NCBI GenBank assembly: GCA_037140715.1
Contig: JBAXDX010000007.1
Span: forward strand, 1-53,528
Length of the DNA: 53,528 bases
From: JAUZPB01 sp037140715
GTDB lineage: Bacteria > Bacteroidota > Ignavibacteria > Ignavibacteriales > SURF-24
Direction: 5' to 3'
The notes under the pieces were generated by a model. The model had not been told where the DNA came from, made no database searches, and saw nothing but the letters and a program-made list of their open reading frames with translations. The stretch's first letter is position 1. Each line of letters opens with the position of its first letter. The position numbers were made by a program, and so were the translations under genes. Positions 8,311 through 16,032 of this stretch are shown in pieces.

Positions 8311-8739
8311 TATCCGTTGATTATCGGCATGAAATATCATACCATACATTCGTGCATAATTTGAAGAAGAAAGCATTGATTACTCTTTAATAGAGTAAAT
8401 TAGTGCTCAATAAGAGAGTCTAAATATTTTTGTGTAAATGAAGAAATCAAAAGTCAGAGATATTTAGAAATCCTGCGTTATCATATAAATCCACACAAAT
8501 CATAGTCCGGATGAATTTTACTAATCATACCCGCTTGGGGGAAAATGAGTAAGATTATGATTATGAGAATTAAGATGATAAGACAAGGATTGATGAAGGT
8601 AGTGTAAGAATTATTGTCATAGGCGCGGGATTGTTTTATCTTTAACAAAAATCAGCTTCATCGTTTATTTTAGTTGAATAATCACTAACTGCTTTCTATA
8701 TTAACGAAGCGAATTTATTTTTGAAAATCAGGAGAGTAT
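8311..8739. other. Intergenic region with palindromic repeats, upstream of purC
   Basis: No gene is seen. At 8478-8512 there is a CATATAAATCC...AATCATAGTCC element, joined directly to a TAATCATACCC...ATTAAGATGATAAG element at 8519-8585. These are members of the two repeat types found near cmr1 and cmr6. A possible purC promoter is TTG (8674-8676), 20 bp, TATATTAA (8697-8704), which matches the Bacteroidota -7 element only partly. Confidence 0.55.
8470..8585. repeat. Composite of two palindromic intergenic repeat types
   Basis: The left part (to about 8512) resembles the right arm of the 7128-7192 repeat (AATCATAGT followed by C). The right part shares TAATCATACCC exactly with the element at 437-481 and ends with a GATTAAG-like tail. 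The two repeat families therefore sit side by side here, which suggests insertion hot spots or a larger ancestral unit. Confidence 0.5.
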
Positions 8740-9636
8740 ATGTATTCAGAAGTATTACTTCACGGTAATTTCCCAAATCTAAAATTAGTTAAGCAAGGAA
8801 AAGTAAGAGAAATATATGATCTTGGCGAGGCTTTTCTTTTTGTAGTAACTGATCGTTTATCTGCTTTTGATGTTATTATGGACCAGGGGATCCCGTACAA
8901 AGGAGCAGTTCTAAATAATATATCTGAATTCTGGTTTGAGTTTACAAAAGATATAATCAGCAGTCATGTGGTTTCGACTGATATTAAAGAATTCCCCGAA
9001 GCCTGCCATGAATATAAAAGTCAGTTAGCCGGGCGGTCAATGCTGGTAAAAAAAACTGAAGTGATTCCGATAGAATGTATTGTCAGGGGCTATATATCAG
9101 GGTCAGGGTGGAATGATTATAAGAAAACAGGACAAATTTCAGGAATTGAACTGCCTGTCGGGCTGGCTGAATCGGAAAAGTTGCCGGAACCTATATTTAC
9201 TCCTTCTACGAAAGCCGAAATAGGTGAGCATGATGAGAATATTTCAGGTGAAAAAGCCATAGAGATAGTCGGGCAGGATGTATTTGACAAGATAAAGAAA
9301 GCCTCGCTTGACATTTATAAGGCTGCTTCCGAATTTGCATTGACCAAGGGCATTATTATAGCCGATACCAAGATGGAATTTGGTGTTTATAACGGTGAAA
9401 TTATTATTATTGATGAATTATTAACCCCTGATTCATCCAGATTCTGGACTGAAGATAAATATAGAAAGGGACAGGCACAGGATAGTTCTGATAAGCAGTA
9501 TGTCAGAGACTATTTACTTAAGATTAACTTTAACAAGCAGCCTCCTCCGCCTCCGTTGCCGGAAGATGTAATAAAAGTAACGAGTGAGAAATATCTTGAT
9601 GCGCTTTATCAGCTGACGGGCAAAAGATTAAAGTAA
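8740..9636 (+). CDS. purC: Phosphoribosylaminoimidazole-succinocarboxamide synthase
   Basis: SAICAR synthase joins aspartate to CAIR with ATP in purine synthesis in the cytoplasm. The 298-residue protein is the longer form of the family. It shows KLVKQGKVREIYDLG near 17-31, VVTDRLSAFDVIMDQGIPYKG, the IECIVRGYISGSGW segment and DELLTPDSSRFW near the C-terminal third, all hallmarks. A GGAGAG ribosome site precedes the ATG. It marks the change from the CRISPR island to core genes. Its stop overlaps the next start by one base. Confidence 0.97.
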   Translation: MYSEVLLHGNFPNLKLVKQGKVREIYDLGEAFLFVVTDRLSAFDVIMDQGIPYKGAVLNNISEFWFEFTKDIISSHVVSTDIKEFPEACHEYKSQLAGRSMLVKKTEVIPIECIVRGYISGSGWNDYKKTGQISGIELPVGLAESEKLPEPIFTPSTKAEIGEHDENISGEKAIEIVGQDVFDKIKKASLDIYKAASEFALTKGIIIADTKMEFGVYNGEIIIIDELLTPDSSRFWTEDKYRKGQAQDSSDKQYVRDYLLKINFNKQPPPPPLPEDVIKVTSEKYLDALYQLTGKRLK

Positions 9637-9980
9637 TGTTTCCAAAGCAGATTAGAATAAAGGAAAAAAAATACCTGTCGATAAGATGGGATAATAATTC
9701 TTGGAGCTTTATCAGACTTGCCGGTCTAAGGAGAGCATGTCCATGCGTTAATTGTAAGGAAGAAAGGGAAATGCAGGGGGGAGGGTACATTCCAATTTAT
9801 AATGATACTCAGCTTACAATAACTGATATTAAGATTAATGGTAATTATGCTGTTAACATTATCTGGAAAGACGGGCACAGCGCGGGGATTTATGAATATT
9901 CAATGCTGAACAATCTGACGGAGATTAGTTCTGTTAATTTTTCTGTGGCTTTGGGTAATCTTAATTGTATTCGCTGCTAA
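9636..9980 (+). CDS. DUF971 (gamma-butyrobetaine hydroxylase N-terminal-like) protein
   Basis: Stand-alone DUF971 domain of 114 residues. The family signature is clear: IRWDNNSWSFIRLAGLRRACPCVNCKEE near residues 16-43, with the CPCxxC cysteines expected to bind metal, and later INIIWKDGHSAGIYEYSMLNN-type strands. In other bacteria such small proteins are linked to iron-sulfur or metal handling, but the exact role is unsettled. Its ATG shares one base with the purC stop (TAATG), so the two are translated together. A further CIRC lies at the very C terminus and might add to the metal site (inference). Confidence 0.88.
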   Translation: MFPKQIRIKEKKYLSIRWDNNSWSFIRLAGLRRACPCVNCKEEREMQGGGYIPIYNDTQLTITDIKINGNYAVNIIWKDGHSAGIYEYSMLNNLTEISSVNFSVALGNLNCIRC

Positions 9981-10068
9981 AGCCGGGCGTGTTTTTCTTT
10001 TGCTTTATATTTTCTAAAGTTATATAAATAATTAAATATCTTCCGCATTACTGAATCGTTCAATACAA

Positions 10069-10665
10069 ATGGTATTACCAAATCAATTAACCGTCCTTCG
10101 AATAATACTTACTCCGGTATTTCTTTTTCTGTTCATTGCAGAGAATCCGTTATTAAAGCAGATATCATTAGTCGTTTTTTTAATTGCCGCGATAACAGAC
10201 TGGTATGATGGCTGGCTGGCGCGTAAATTTAATTATATCACCAACTGGGGGAAATTTATGGACCCGTTGGCTGATAAGATATTAACTTCTACCGCCTTTT
10301 TTGCCTTCGTTCTTCTGGGAGTTTTGCAAATGTGGATGGTGGTTGTCATAGTTATCCGCGATTTTCTGATCACCGGACTAAGACTCTTTGCTGATTTTAA
10401 GGGAGATTCAATGTCAACGAGCGTTTTAGCCAAATGGAAGACTTTCAGCCAGATGATATTTATCTACTATCTTCTTTTGATTTACACCTTCAGGACTGTA
10501 AGCTGGATTTATGCCGGGAATGAGAAATATTTTGCTATCTTTCTGGATGGCAGTCTGATATATTACTCCATGCTGGTCATAACCTTAACCACCGTATTCT
10601 CAGGCGGTATATATTTATATTCAAACAGAAGACTTGTTAAGAAGATATTTCTAAATGAAACTTAA
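10069..10665 (+). CDS. pgsA: CDP-diacylglycerol--glycerol-3-phosphate 3-phosphatidyltransferase
   Basis: This membrane enzyme makes phosphatidylglycerol phosphate, the first committed step to phosphatidylglycerol. The 198-residue protein has the CDP-alcohol phosphatidyltransferase motif DG(x)2AR(x)8G(x)3D(x)3D, seen as DGWLARKFNY then ITNWGKFMDPLAD near residues 47-69. Four or more hydrophobic spans surround it. The opening LPNQLTVLRIILTPVF is typical of PgsA. The 3' end overlaps the start of the next gene, a phosphatase acting on its product. Confidence 0.95.
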   Translation: MVLPNQLTVLRIILTPVFLFLFIAENPLLKQISLVVFLIAAITDWYDGWLARKFNYITNWGKFMDPLADKILTSTAFFAFVLLGVLQMWMVVVIVIRDFLITGLRLFADFKGDSMSTSVLAKWKTFSQMIFIYYLLLIYTFRTVSWIYAGNEKYFAIFLDGSLIYYSMLVITLTTVFSGGIYLYSNRRLVKKIFLNET

Positions 10666-11110
10666 TTTTTTTGAAAAACTTCTGGGTTCCGGATTCTATA
10701 CCGGTTATGCACCTGTTGCTTCCGGAACTTTCGGAAGTCTTGCCGCTCTGCTCATTTATTTCATCCCCGGATTCGAACTGCCATATATAATTATCCCGGC
10801 CATAATTATATTTTTTATAACCGGTATTTGGACGGGGAATAAGTTTGAGGTAGTTTACGGTAAAAAAGACCCTTCCGAATGTACGATAGATGAAGTAGTC
10901 GGGATGTGGATAAGCCTTTTATTTGTGCCTAAGCGTATTACATATCTTCTGTTGAGTTTTGTAATATGGAGAATTTTTGATATAATAAAGCCATTCCCTG
11001 CCAATGCGGCTGAAAACCTGAAAGGGGGACTTGGGATAATGATGGACGATGTTATCGCGGCGTTTTATACTTTGTTGTTAGTTCACGTTCTAATAACTTT
11101 TATTAAATAG
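10655..11110 (+). CDS. pgpA: Phosphatidylglycerophosphatase A
   Basis: PgpA removes the phosphate from phosphatidylglycerol phosphate to give phosphatidylglycerol, directly after PgsA. The 151-residue membrane protein shows GSGFYTGYAPVASGTFGSL near residue 11, DPSECTIDEVVGMW near 69, FRIFDIIKPFP-type sequence (here WRIFDIIKPFP) near 110 and GLGIMMDDVIAAFY. All are PgpA hallmarks, including the acidic residues that bind magnesium. It overlaps pgsA by 11 bases, so the two form a functional pair. Confidence 0.95.
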   Translation: MKLNFFEKLLGSGFYTGYAPVASGTFGSLAALLIYFIPGFELPYIIIPAIIIFFITGIWTGNKFEVVYGKKDPSECTIDEVVGMWISLLFVPKRITYLLLSFVIWRIFDIIKPFPANAAENLKGGLGIMMDDVIAAFYTLLLVHVLITFIK

Positions 11111-11119
11111 ATTTTTATT

Positions 11120-12367
11120 ATGAGAGCACAAATAATTACAATCGGCGATGAAATTCTGATTGGACAAACTCTTAACACAAACGCAGCTTATATCGGAGAT
11201 GCGCTTACAAAAGCTCAGATCAGCGTGGTAAAAACGATAGTTGTCGGGGATGATGAAACGGCAATACTTGAAGAATTTAAGACTTCTTTCGATCGAAGCG
11301 ATATAGTTATTGTTACGGGCGGTTTAGGTCCGACACATGACGATATTACAAAAAGCTGTATCGTAAAGTTCTTTAATTCCGAGCTGGTTCATCACGAAGA
11401 AGTAATGCAGGATGTAAAAAATATTTTTCTAAGGCGTGGCAGGAAAATGCCGGATGTTAATAAAGCTCAGGCTCTGGTACCAAAAATCGCAAGGATTATA
11501 AGAAATCAGCGCGGTACAGCTCCCGGTATATGGATAAAAAAAAATAAGAAAATATTTATCTCTCTGCCCGGTGTTCCCCATGAAATGAAGGCGATGATTG
11601 ATAATGATATTATCCCTGAACTAACAAAGCTGAATAAAAATAAGGATATGTTTATAAAGCTTAAAAATTTATTAATAACCGGTATCGGGGAATCTGCTTT
11701 ATTTGAGCTGTTAGGTGATATTGGAGAACTTCTGCATGGTTCCCGGATGGCATTTCTTCCAAGTCAGTTTGGAGTAAAGTTAAGAATTACAGTTGAAGAA
11801 GCAGGAGAAGAGGTTGCAATAAACAAACTAAGTGAAATAGAGCAAAAAATCCGCTTCAAAGCAGGGAAATATATTTACGGGACTGAAGACGAAACGCTCG
11901 AAGGTGTTGTCGGCAGACTTCTGAATGAGCGCGGACTTAGCTTAGCTGTTGCGGAGTCATGTACGGGAGGTATGATATCAAACAGGCTTACTAACATTCC
12001 GGGCAGCAGTTCTTACTTTGAGAGAGGAATAATTTCTTATAGTAATGTGGCAAAAGTCGAAGTTCTTAAAGTTAATGAAGATGAGCTTATTCAAAACGGC
12101 GCGGTAAGCCCTGAATCAGCTAAGGAAATGGCCGAAGGAGTCAGGTCTATTAGCGGGACAGATATAGGGCTTTCTGTTACCGGCATTCTTGGTCCGGCCG
12201 GAGCTACAAAGGATAAGCCTGTGGGTTTGGTATATATTGGAATATGTGATGATAAAACCTGTATGGTCGAGCAGTTTTTCTTTGGTGAAGACAGGCTGCT
12301 GAATAAAGACAGAGCTTCACAGGCAGCTCTGGATATGTTAAGGCGTTATCTGCTTGGAATTTCATAA
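11120..12367 (+). CDS. cinA: CinA family protein (ADP-ribose/NMN metabolism, competence-damage protein)
   Basis: Full-length CinA, 415 residues, with two domains. The N-terminal MoCF-like (COG1058) half starts ITIGDEILIGQTLNTNAAYIG and has VTGGLGPTHDD and LPGVPHEMKAM; in studied homologues it acts as an ADP-ribose pyrophosphatase. The C-terminal half has AVAESCTGGMISNRLT, the nicotinamide-mononucleotide deamidase motif with its serine. It follows pgpA by 9 bases and precedes recA by about 115 bases, a cinA-recA order common in bacteria. A role in NAD salvage is the best-supported function. Confidence 0.95.
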   Translation: MRAQIITIGDEILIGQTLNTNAAYIGDALTKAQISVVKTIVVGDDETAILEEFKTSFDRSDIVIVTGGLGPTHDDITKSCIVKFFNSELVHHEEVMQDVKNIFLRRGRKMPDVNKAQALVPKIARIIRNQRGTAPGIWIKKNKKIFISLPGVPHEMKAMIDNDIIPELTKLNKNKDMFIKLKNLLITGIGESALFELLGDIGELLHGSRMAFLPSQFGVKLRITVEEAGEEVAINKLSEIEQKIRFKAGKYIYGTEDETLEGVVGRLLNERGLSLAVAESCTGGMISNRLTNIPGSSSYFERGIISYSNVAKVEVLKVNEDELIQNGAVSPESAKEMAEGVRSISGTDIGLSVTGILGPAGATKDKPVGLVYIGICDDKTCMVEQFFFGEDRLLNKDRASQAALDMLRRYLLGIS

Positions 12368-12481
12368 TTCAGTTTTGTAACTGATAACCGGAATCAGCAA
12401 TTTCGCTTAATGGCTTTATATTCCTCTCGTGTGCGGGATGTATTGTGAAAAGTATTAAATTATTATAAAAGGAGGAAATAA

Positions 12482-13552
12482 ATGGTTGATGAAAAAGAGG
12501 AAAAATTAAAAGTGCTTGGTGATTCAATCGCGGCTATCGAGAAGAGTTATGGCAAAGGTGCAATTATGAAACTCGGTGACGGTCCGATTGCGGCGATTGA
12601 ATCAATTTCAACAGGTTCGCTGTCTCTTGATTTAGCTCTTGGTATCGGCGGAGTTCCGAGAGGCAGGATTGTAGAAATCTATGGGCCTGAATCTTCAGGC
12701 AAAACTACTGTATGTCTGCATATCATAGCGGAAGCTCAGAAAACCGGCGGACTTGCTGCTTTCATTGATGCTGAACATGCTCTTGATATAAATTATGCAA
12801 AAAGACTTAAAGTAGATGTTGCCAACTTACTTATTTCCCAGCCGGATTATGGTGAACAGGCTCTTGATATTGTCGATACTCTGGTACGCAGTAATGCTCT
12901 TGATGTAATTGTAATTGATTCTGTTGCTGCTCTTGTTCCAAAGTCTGAAATTGAAGGTGAAATGGGTGATGCTCACATGGCTGTTCAGGCAAGACTAATG
13001 TCTCAGGCATTAAGAAAACTTACTGGAATTATAGCAAGGTCGAAGACATGTATTATATTTACGAATCAGCTCAGAAGCAAGATAGGGCTTATATTTGGCA
13101 ACCCTGAAACAACCACAGGCGGTAATGCCCTTAAATTTTATGCGTCAGTCAGGCTTGATATCAGAAGACTTTCTGCTATCAAGGAAGGCAACGATGTTGT
13201 AGGTAGCAGAACGAAGGTAAAAGTAGTCAAGAGCAAGGTTGCTCCGCCTTTCAAGGAAGTTGAGTTTGATATTCTGTATAATGAAGGCATCAGCAGGACT
13301 GGTGATGTGCTTGACCTTGCTGTAATTCACGGTGTCGTTAAAAAAGGTGGTGCATGGTTTTCATACGGAGAAGACCGTTTCCAAGGCAGGGAACAGTTTA
13401 GACAGAAGATGATCGAAACGCCGGAACTGTTTGAGAATATTTCGAATGAATTAAAAGCGAAACTCAGTCTGGTTAAGGTTAAGGATGAAATAAAACCAGT
13501 AGCAGTTATTGAAGAGGAACCGTCTGCTCCGGTTAAGGAAAAGAAAAAATAA
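12482..13552 (+). CDS. recA: Recombinase RecA
   Basis: RecA forms filaments on single-stranded DNA, carries out strand exchange and triggers SOS self-cleavage. The 356-residue protein has the N-terminal helix, Walker A GPESSGKT at 68-75, DAEHALD, VIVIDSVAALVPKSE (Walker B) and the L2-region segment FTNQLRSKIG with GNPETTTGGNALKF. The acidic-basic C-terminal tail is typical. AAAGGAGG (12469-12476) is a strong ribosome site. It is followed by a hairpin terminator. I saw no clear SOS box upstream. Confidence 0.98.
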   Translation: MVDEKEEKLKVLGDSIAAIEKSYGKGAIMKLGDGPIAAIESISTGSLSLDLALGIGGVPRGRIVEIYGPESSGKTTVCLHIIAEAQKTGGLAAFIDAEHALDINYAKRLKVDVANLLISQPDYGEQALDIVDTLVRSNALDVIVIDSVAALVPKSEIEGEMGDAHMAVQARLMSQALRKLTGIIARSKTCIIFTNQLRSKIGLIFGNPETTTGGNALKFYASVRLDIRRLSAIKEGNDVVGSRTKVKVVKSKVAPPFKEVEFDILYNEGISRTGDVLDLAVIHGVVKKGGAWFSYGEDRFQGREQFRQKMIETPELFENISNELKAKLSLVKVKDEIKPVAVIEEEPSAPVKEKKK

Positions 13553-13560
13553 ATAAAAAT

Positions 13561-13588
13561 AAGAGTAGCCACGCAGGTTGCTCTTTTG
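13561..13588 (+). terminator. Hairpin terminator after recA
   Basis: AAGAGTAGCC and GGTTGCTCTT can pair (one G-T pair) around ACGCA, and the right arm runs into TTTT. It begins 8 bases after the recA stop. Confidence 0.65.
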
Positions 13589-13666
13589 CTAATAGAAAGA
13601 CAGGAACGTATGGATGTACAGTAATTATATTTTCTTCTGCAATTTTTACGAATAATTGGAGGTTTC

Positions 13667-14623
13667 ATCAAAGGTACAGTTTGTAAAGTTGAGAGTAAGG
13701 ATAGTTATGTATTGCTGCCTGAAAAGAATGAGACTGTCAGGTGCTCAATAAAAGGGAAATTTAAAAATGAGTTTAATCTGAAAAAAGATAAACTCTATAA
13801 ATTAAATTTTGTGGCAGTCGGAGATGAAGTTGAGTTTGATATGAATCAGGATGGTACTGGTGTAATACATAGTATTTGTGAGCGTAATAATTATCTTTCG
13901 CGGAAAGCTCCTAAAGTTAAAGGTGCCGGTTACAGAGGCGAACGTCTTGAACAGGTAATAGCTTCCAACATTGATAATCTTTTTATAATCAGCAGTATTG
14001 CCCATCCAAAGTTTAACAATAAAGCCGTTGACAGAATAATCGTTGCCGGGCTGAGTTCCCGCATAGATGTAATTCTTGTAATTAATAAGACAGATATTGG
14101 CAATTCGGATGAGACTGAAGCCTGGAAAGAGCTTTATTCAGAAATCGGATATAAAGTTATCCTGAGTAGCGTTAAAGAAAAGAAAGGTCTGGAAGAGATA
14201 AGTGCGTTAATAAAGGGAAAAAGGAATATTCTCTGGGGGCATTCAGGTGTCGGGAAATCCTCAATTATAAATGCACTTTATCCTGCTCTGAATTTCAAAG
14301 TCGGGGAAATAAGTACATCCAGTCAGAAAGGAAAGCATACCACAGTTACAAGCATTATGACAAGGACAAATGAAAATACTTCTATAATAGATACTCCGGG
14401 AATCAGAGAAATTGATCCGTATGGAATTACCAAAGAAAACCTTTGCCACTATTTCAGAGAGTTCCTGCCATTGCTTGATAACTGCCGATTTAATACATGT
14501 ACTCACACCCATGAACCAGGCTGTGCAATTTTAGAAGCTGTCATGGGGGAGAAAATTTCCGGTGAGAGATATGAAAGCTATCTTTATCTGCTTGAGACAA
14601 TTGAAGAAGACATGGTTTTTTAG
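13667..14623 (+). CDS. rsgA: Ribosome small-subunit biogenesis GTPase RsgA, apparent AUC start
   Basis: RsgA is a circularly permuted GTPase that checks maturation of the 30S subunit. The frame gives an N-terminal OB fold (KGTVCKVESKDSYVLLP), the G domain with permuted motifs (NKTD, then GHSGVGKSSIINALYP, then DTPGIREID) and a C-terminal zinc site CRFNTCTHTHEPGC. The family normally starts M-KGxV. Here the matching codon is ATC at 13667, with GGAGG (13658-13662) four bases before it. No in-frame ATG, GTG or TTG lies between it and the upstream stop at 13622. The next possible start, TTG 13712, would remove the first 15 residues of the OB fold. An AUC (or AUU 13655) start is therefore likely, giving 318 residues; a sequencing error is the alternative. 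Confidence 0.9.
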   Translation: MKGTVCKVESKDSYVLLPEKNETVRCSIKGKFKNEFNLKKDKLYKLNFVAVGDEVEFDMNQDGTGVIHSICERNNYLSRKAPKVKGAGYRGERLEQVIASNIDNLFIISSIAHPKFNNKAVDRIIVAGLSSRIDVILVINKTDIGNSDETEAWKELYSEIGYKVILSSVKEKKGLEEISALIKGKRNILWGHSGVGKSSIINALYPALNFKVGEISTSSQKGKHTTVTSIMTRTNENTSIIDTPGIREIDPYGITKENLCHYFREFLPLLDNCRFNTCTHTHEPGCAILEAVMGEKISGERYESYLYLLETIEEDMVF

Positions 14624-14641
14624 ATAGTGTTAAGACACAAA

Positions 14642-15616
14642 TCACACAGTCGGATTCTCATCTGATGAAAGATGTTCTTCCAATTTCTGATGCAAAGCCT
14701 TAATCTCCATTACCTGCATAATCATATTAAAAACAATCTGCTTAACTGTATTATCCGGAACGCCATCGCAATGATGCGACTGAAAGCGCATATCGCACTG
14801 GTCGTTAACATAATCAACCACTACAAACTTCTTTTTAGTTGACCAGACAATCTCAGTCGAAAAGAAATCAAGCCTGGTAAGCCTGGCTATTTCCCCTGTT
14901 ATGCGGAACAGTTCGCCTAAATTATAATTTGTTTCTTCTTCTTTGGTAAGTTCATGGTAATAATGTGTCTGATCATCCCACCAGCATGGGACGGCCTTTC
15001 CAAAAGCCCAGAAAGAACGGAACCATGCACGCTTGCCATTATCAAGTATCTGCGGATATATCTTTTCCTGAAGCAGATATTTATCCTTATGATTCGTAAT
15101 TCTTTCCTGTAGCACTTCCTTTAAGGTTTCTGCTCCTGTAACAACTCCGATACCTCCGCCCGTTGTATTCGCAGGTTTGATAATAAAAGGTCTGTTTAAG
15201 ACGGCGAGGTCGTCAAGGGAGATGTAAATCTCTTCTTTCTCGATGACGGGCGGGATAATAAGTGAATAAGGAGTATGCAGTCCGGCTGTAATGAATTCAA
15301 GGTGCATATTTGCCTTGTCTATTGCATGATTAACCAGCTTATATGGATTAAATATCCTTGTATTTCTGTTTGAAAGGATATGTGCTACCTCTTCAAAGTT
15401 ATGACTTGCGTCTGAAGCCCTGTCAAGGTAGGAAGTAATCTCAAGCGAATTATCCCTGAGCTTTTTCGTTATTTCAGCAATATTGCTTTCAACAAGGAAA
15501 CATACAGAAATCCGGAACTGTCCGGATATATTTTTAATGAGCTCAATAAACTCTTCATCATATTCCCATGTATAGGAAACCGCTAAATCAAATTTTTCCA
15601 TAAATTTAGAAACCAT
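14642..15616 (-). CDS. ATP-grasp domain protein, substrate unknown
   Basis: The 324-residue protein looks like an ATP-grasp ligase. It has RPFIIKPANTTGGGIGVV (the ATP-binding lysine and glycine loop) near 142-159, a YLLQEKIYP hinge segment near 179, and FFSTEIVW then FVVVDYVNDQCDMR near 250-275, where the metal-binding acidic/asparagine residues are expected. The first 130 residues form a pre-ATP-grasp region with IFNPYKLVNHAIDKANMHLEF, as in RimK/glutathione-synthase-like families. The substrate cannot be read. Start is ATG 15616; ATG 15601 (MEKF) is also possible and neither has a strong ribosome site. It converges on rsgA with an 18-base gap. Confidence 0.8.
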   Translation of the reverse strand: MVSKFMEKFDLAVSYTWEYDEEFIELIKNISGQFRISVCFLVESNIAEITKKLRDNSLEITSYLDRASDASHNFEEVAHILSNRNTRIFNPYKLVNHAIDKANMHLEFITAGLHTPYSLIIPPVIEKEEIYISLDDLAVLNRPFIIKPANTTGGGIGVVTGAETLKEVLQERITNHKDKYLLQEKIYPQILDNGKRAWFRSFWAFGKAVPCWWDDQTHYYHELTKEEETNYNLGELFRITGEIARLTRLDFFSTEIVWSTKKKFVVVDYVNDQCDMRFQSHHCDGVPDNTVKQIVFNMIMQVMEIKALHQKLEEHLSSDENPTV

Positions 15617-16032
15617 TAGTTTGTTGTTTTATAAAACTGCGCCAATTTTCAACTTATTTATAAAAACCGGCACCGAAATATATGATTTTAGAGAAATAAA
15701 GCTAACCTGCTATTGAAAAAATGTCAGGTAGAAAAGAATATTCACAGTCTCAGGAAAGCCGGAACTAATATATAATTCTGCTGTGAGATAAACTACCGGA
15801 AAAATGTAATTAATTTATCAAAATCTTTTATTATCTTATATATCAGTTTTAGCAGGATCTAATTTTAGAAAGCTTATTTATTTATACCTTTCTTCTACAT
15901 ATATACTACTCTGCGGACGCGGGTAATTTTATACTGATATTCAGAAGATTATCTCTTTCTCAAACTGACCAGTTATGTAACCGGAAATAAATTTTTCACA
16001 AAGTAAAATATGTTATAAGGTGTATCTGAAAA
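15617..16032. other. Divergent intergenic region, no gene seen
   Basis: AT-rich spacer between the minus-strand ATP-grasp gene and the plus-strand kinase gene. It must hold both promoters, but no sequence matches the TTG-TAnnTTTG pattern well. I see no tRNA, repeat or small gene. Confidence 0.6.
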
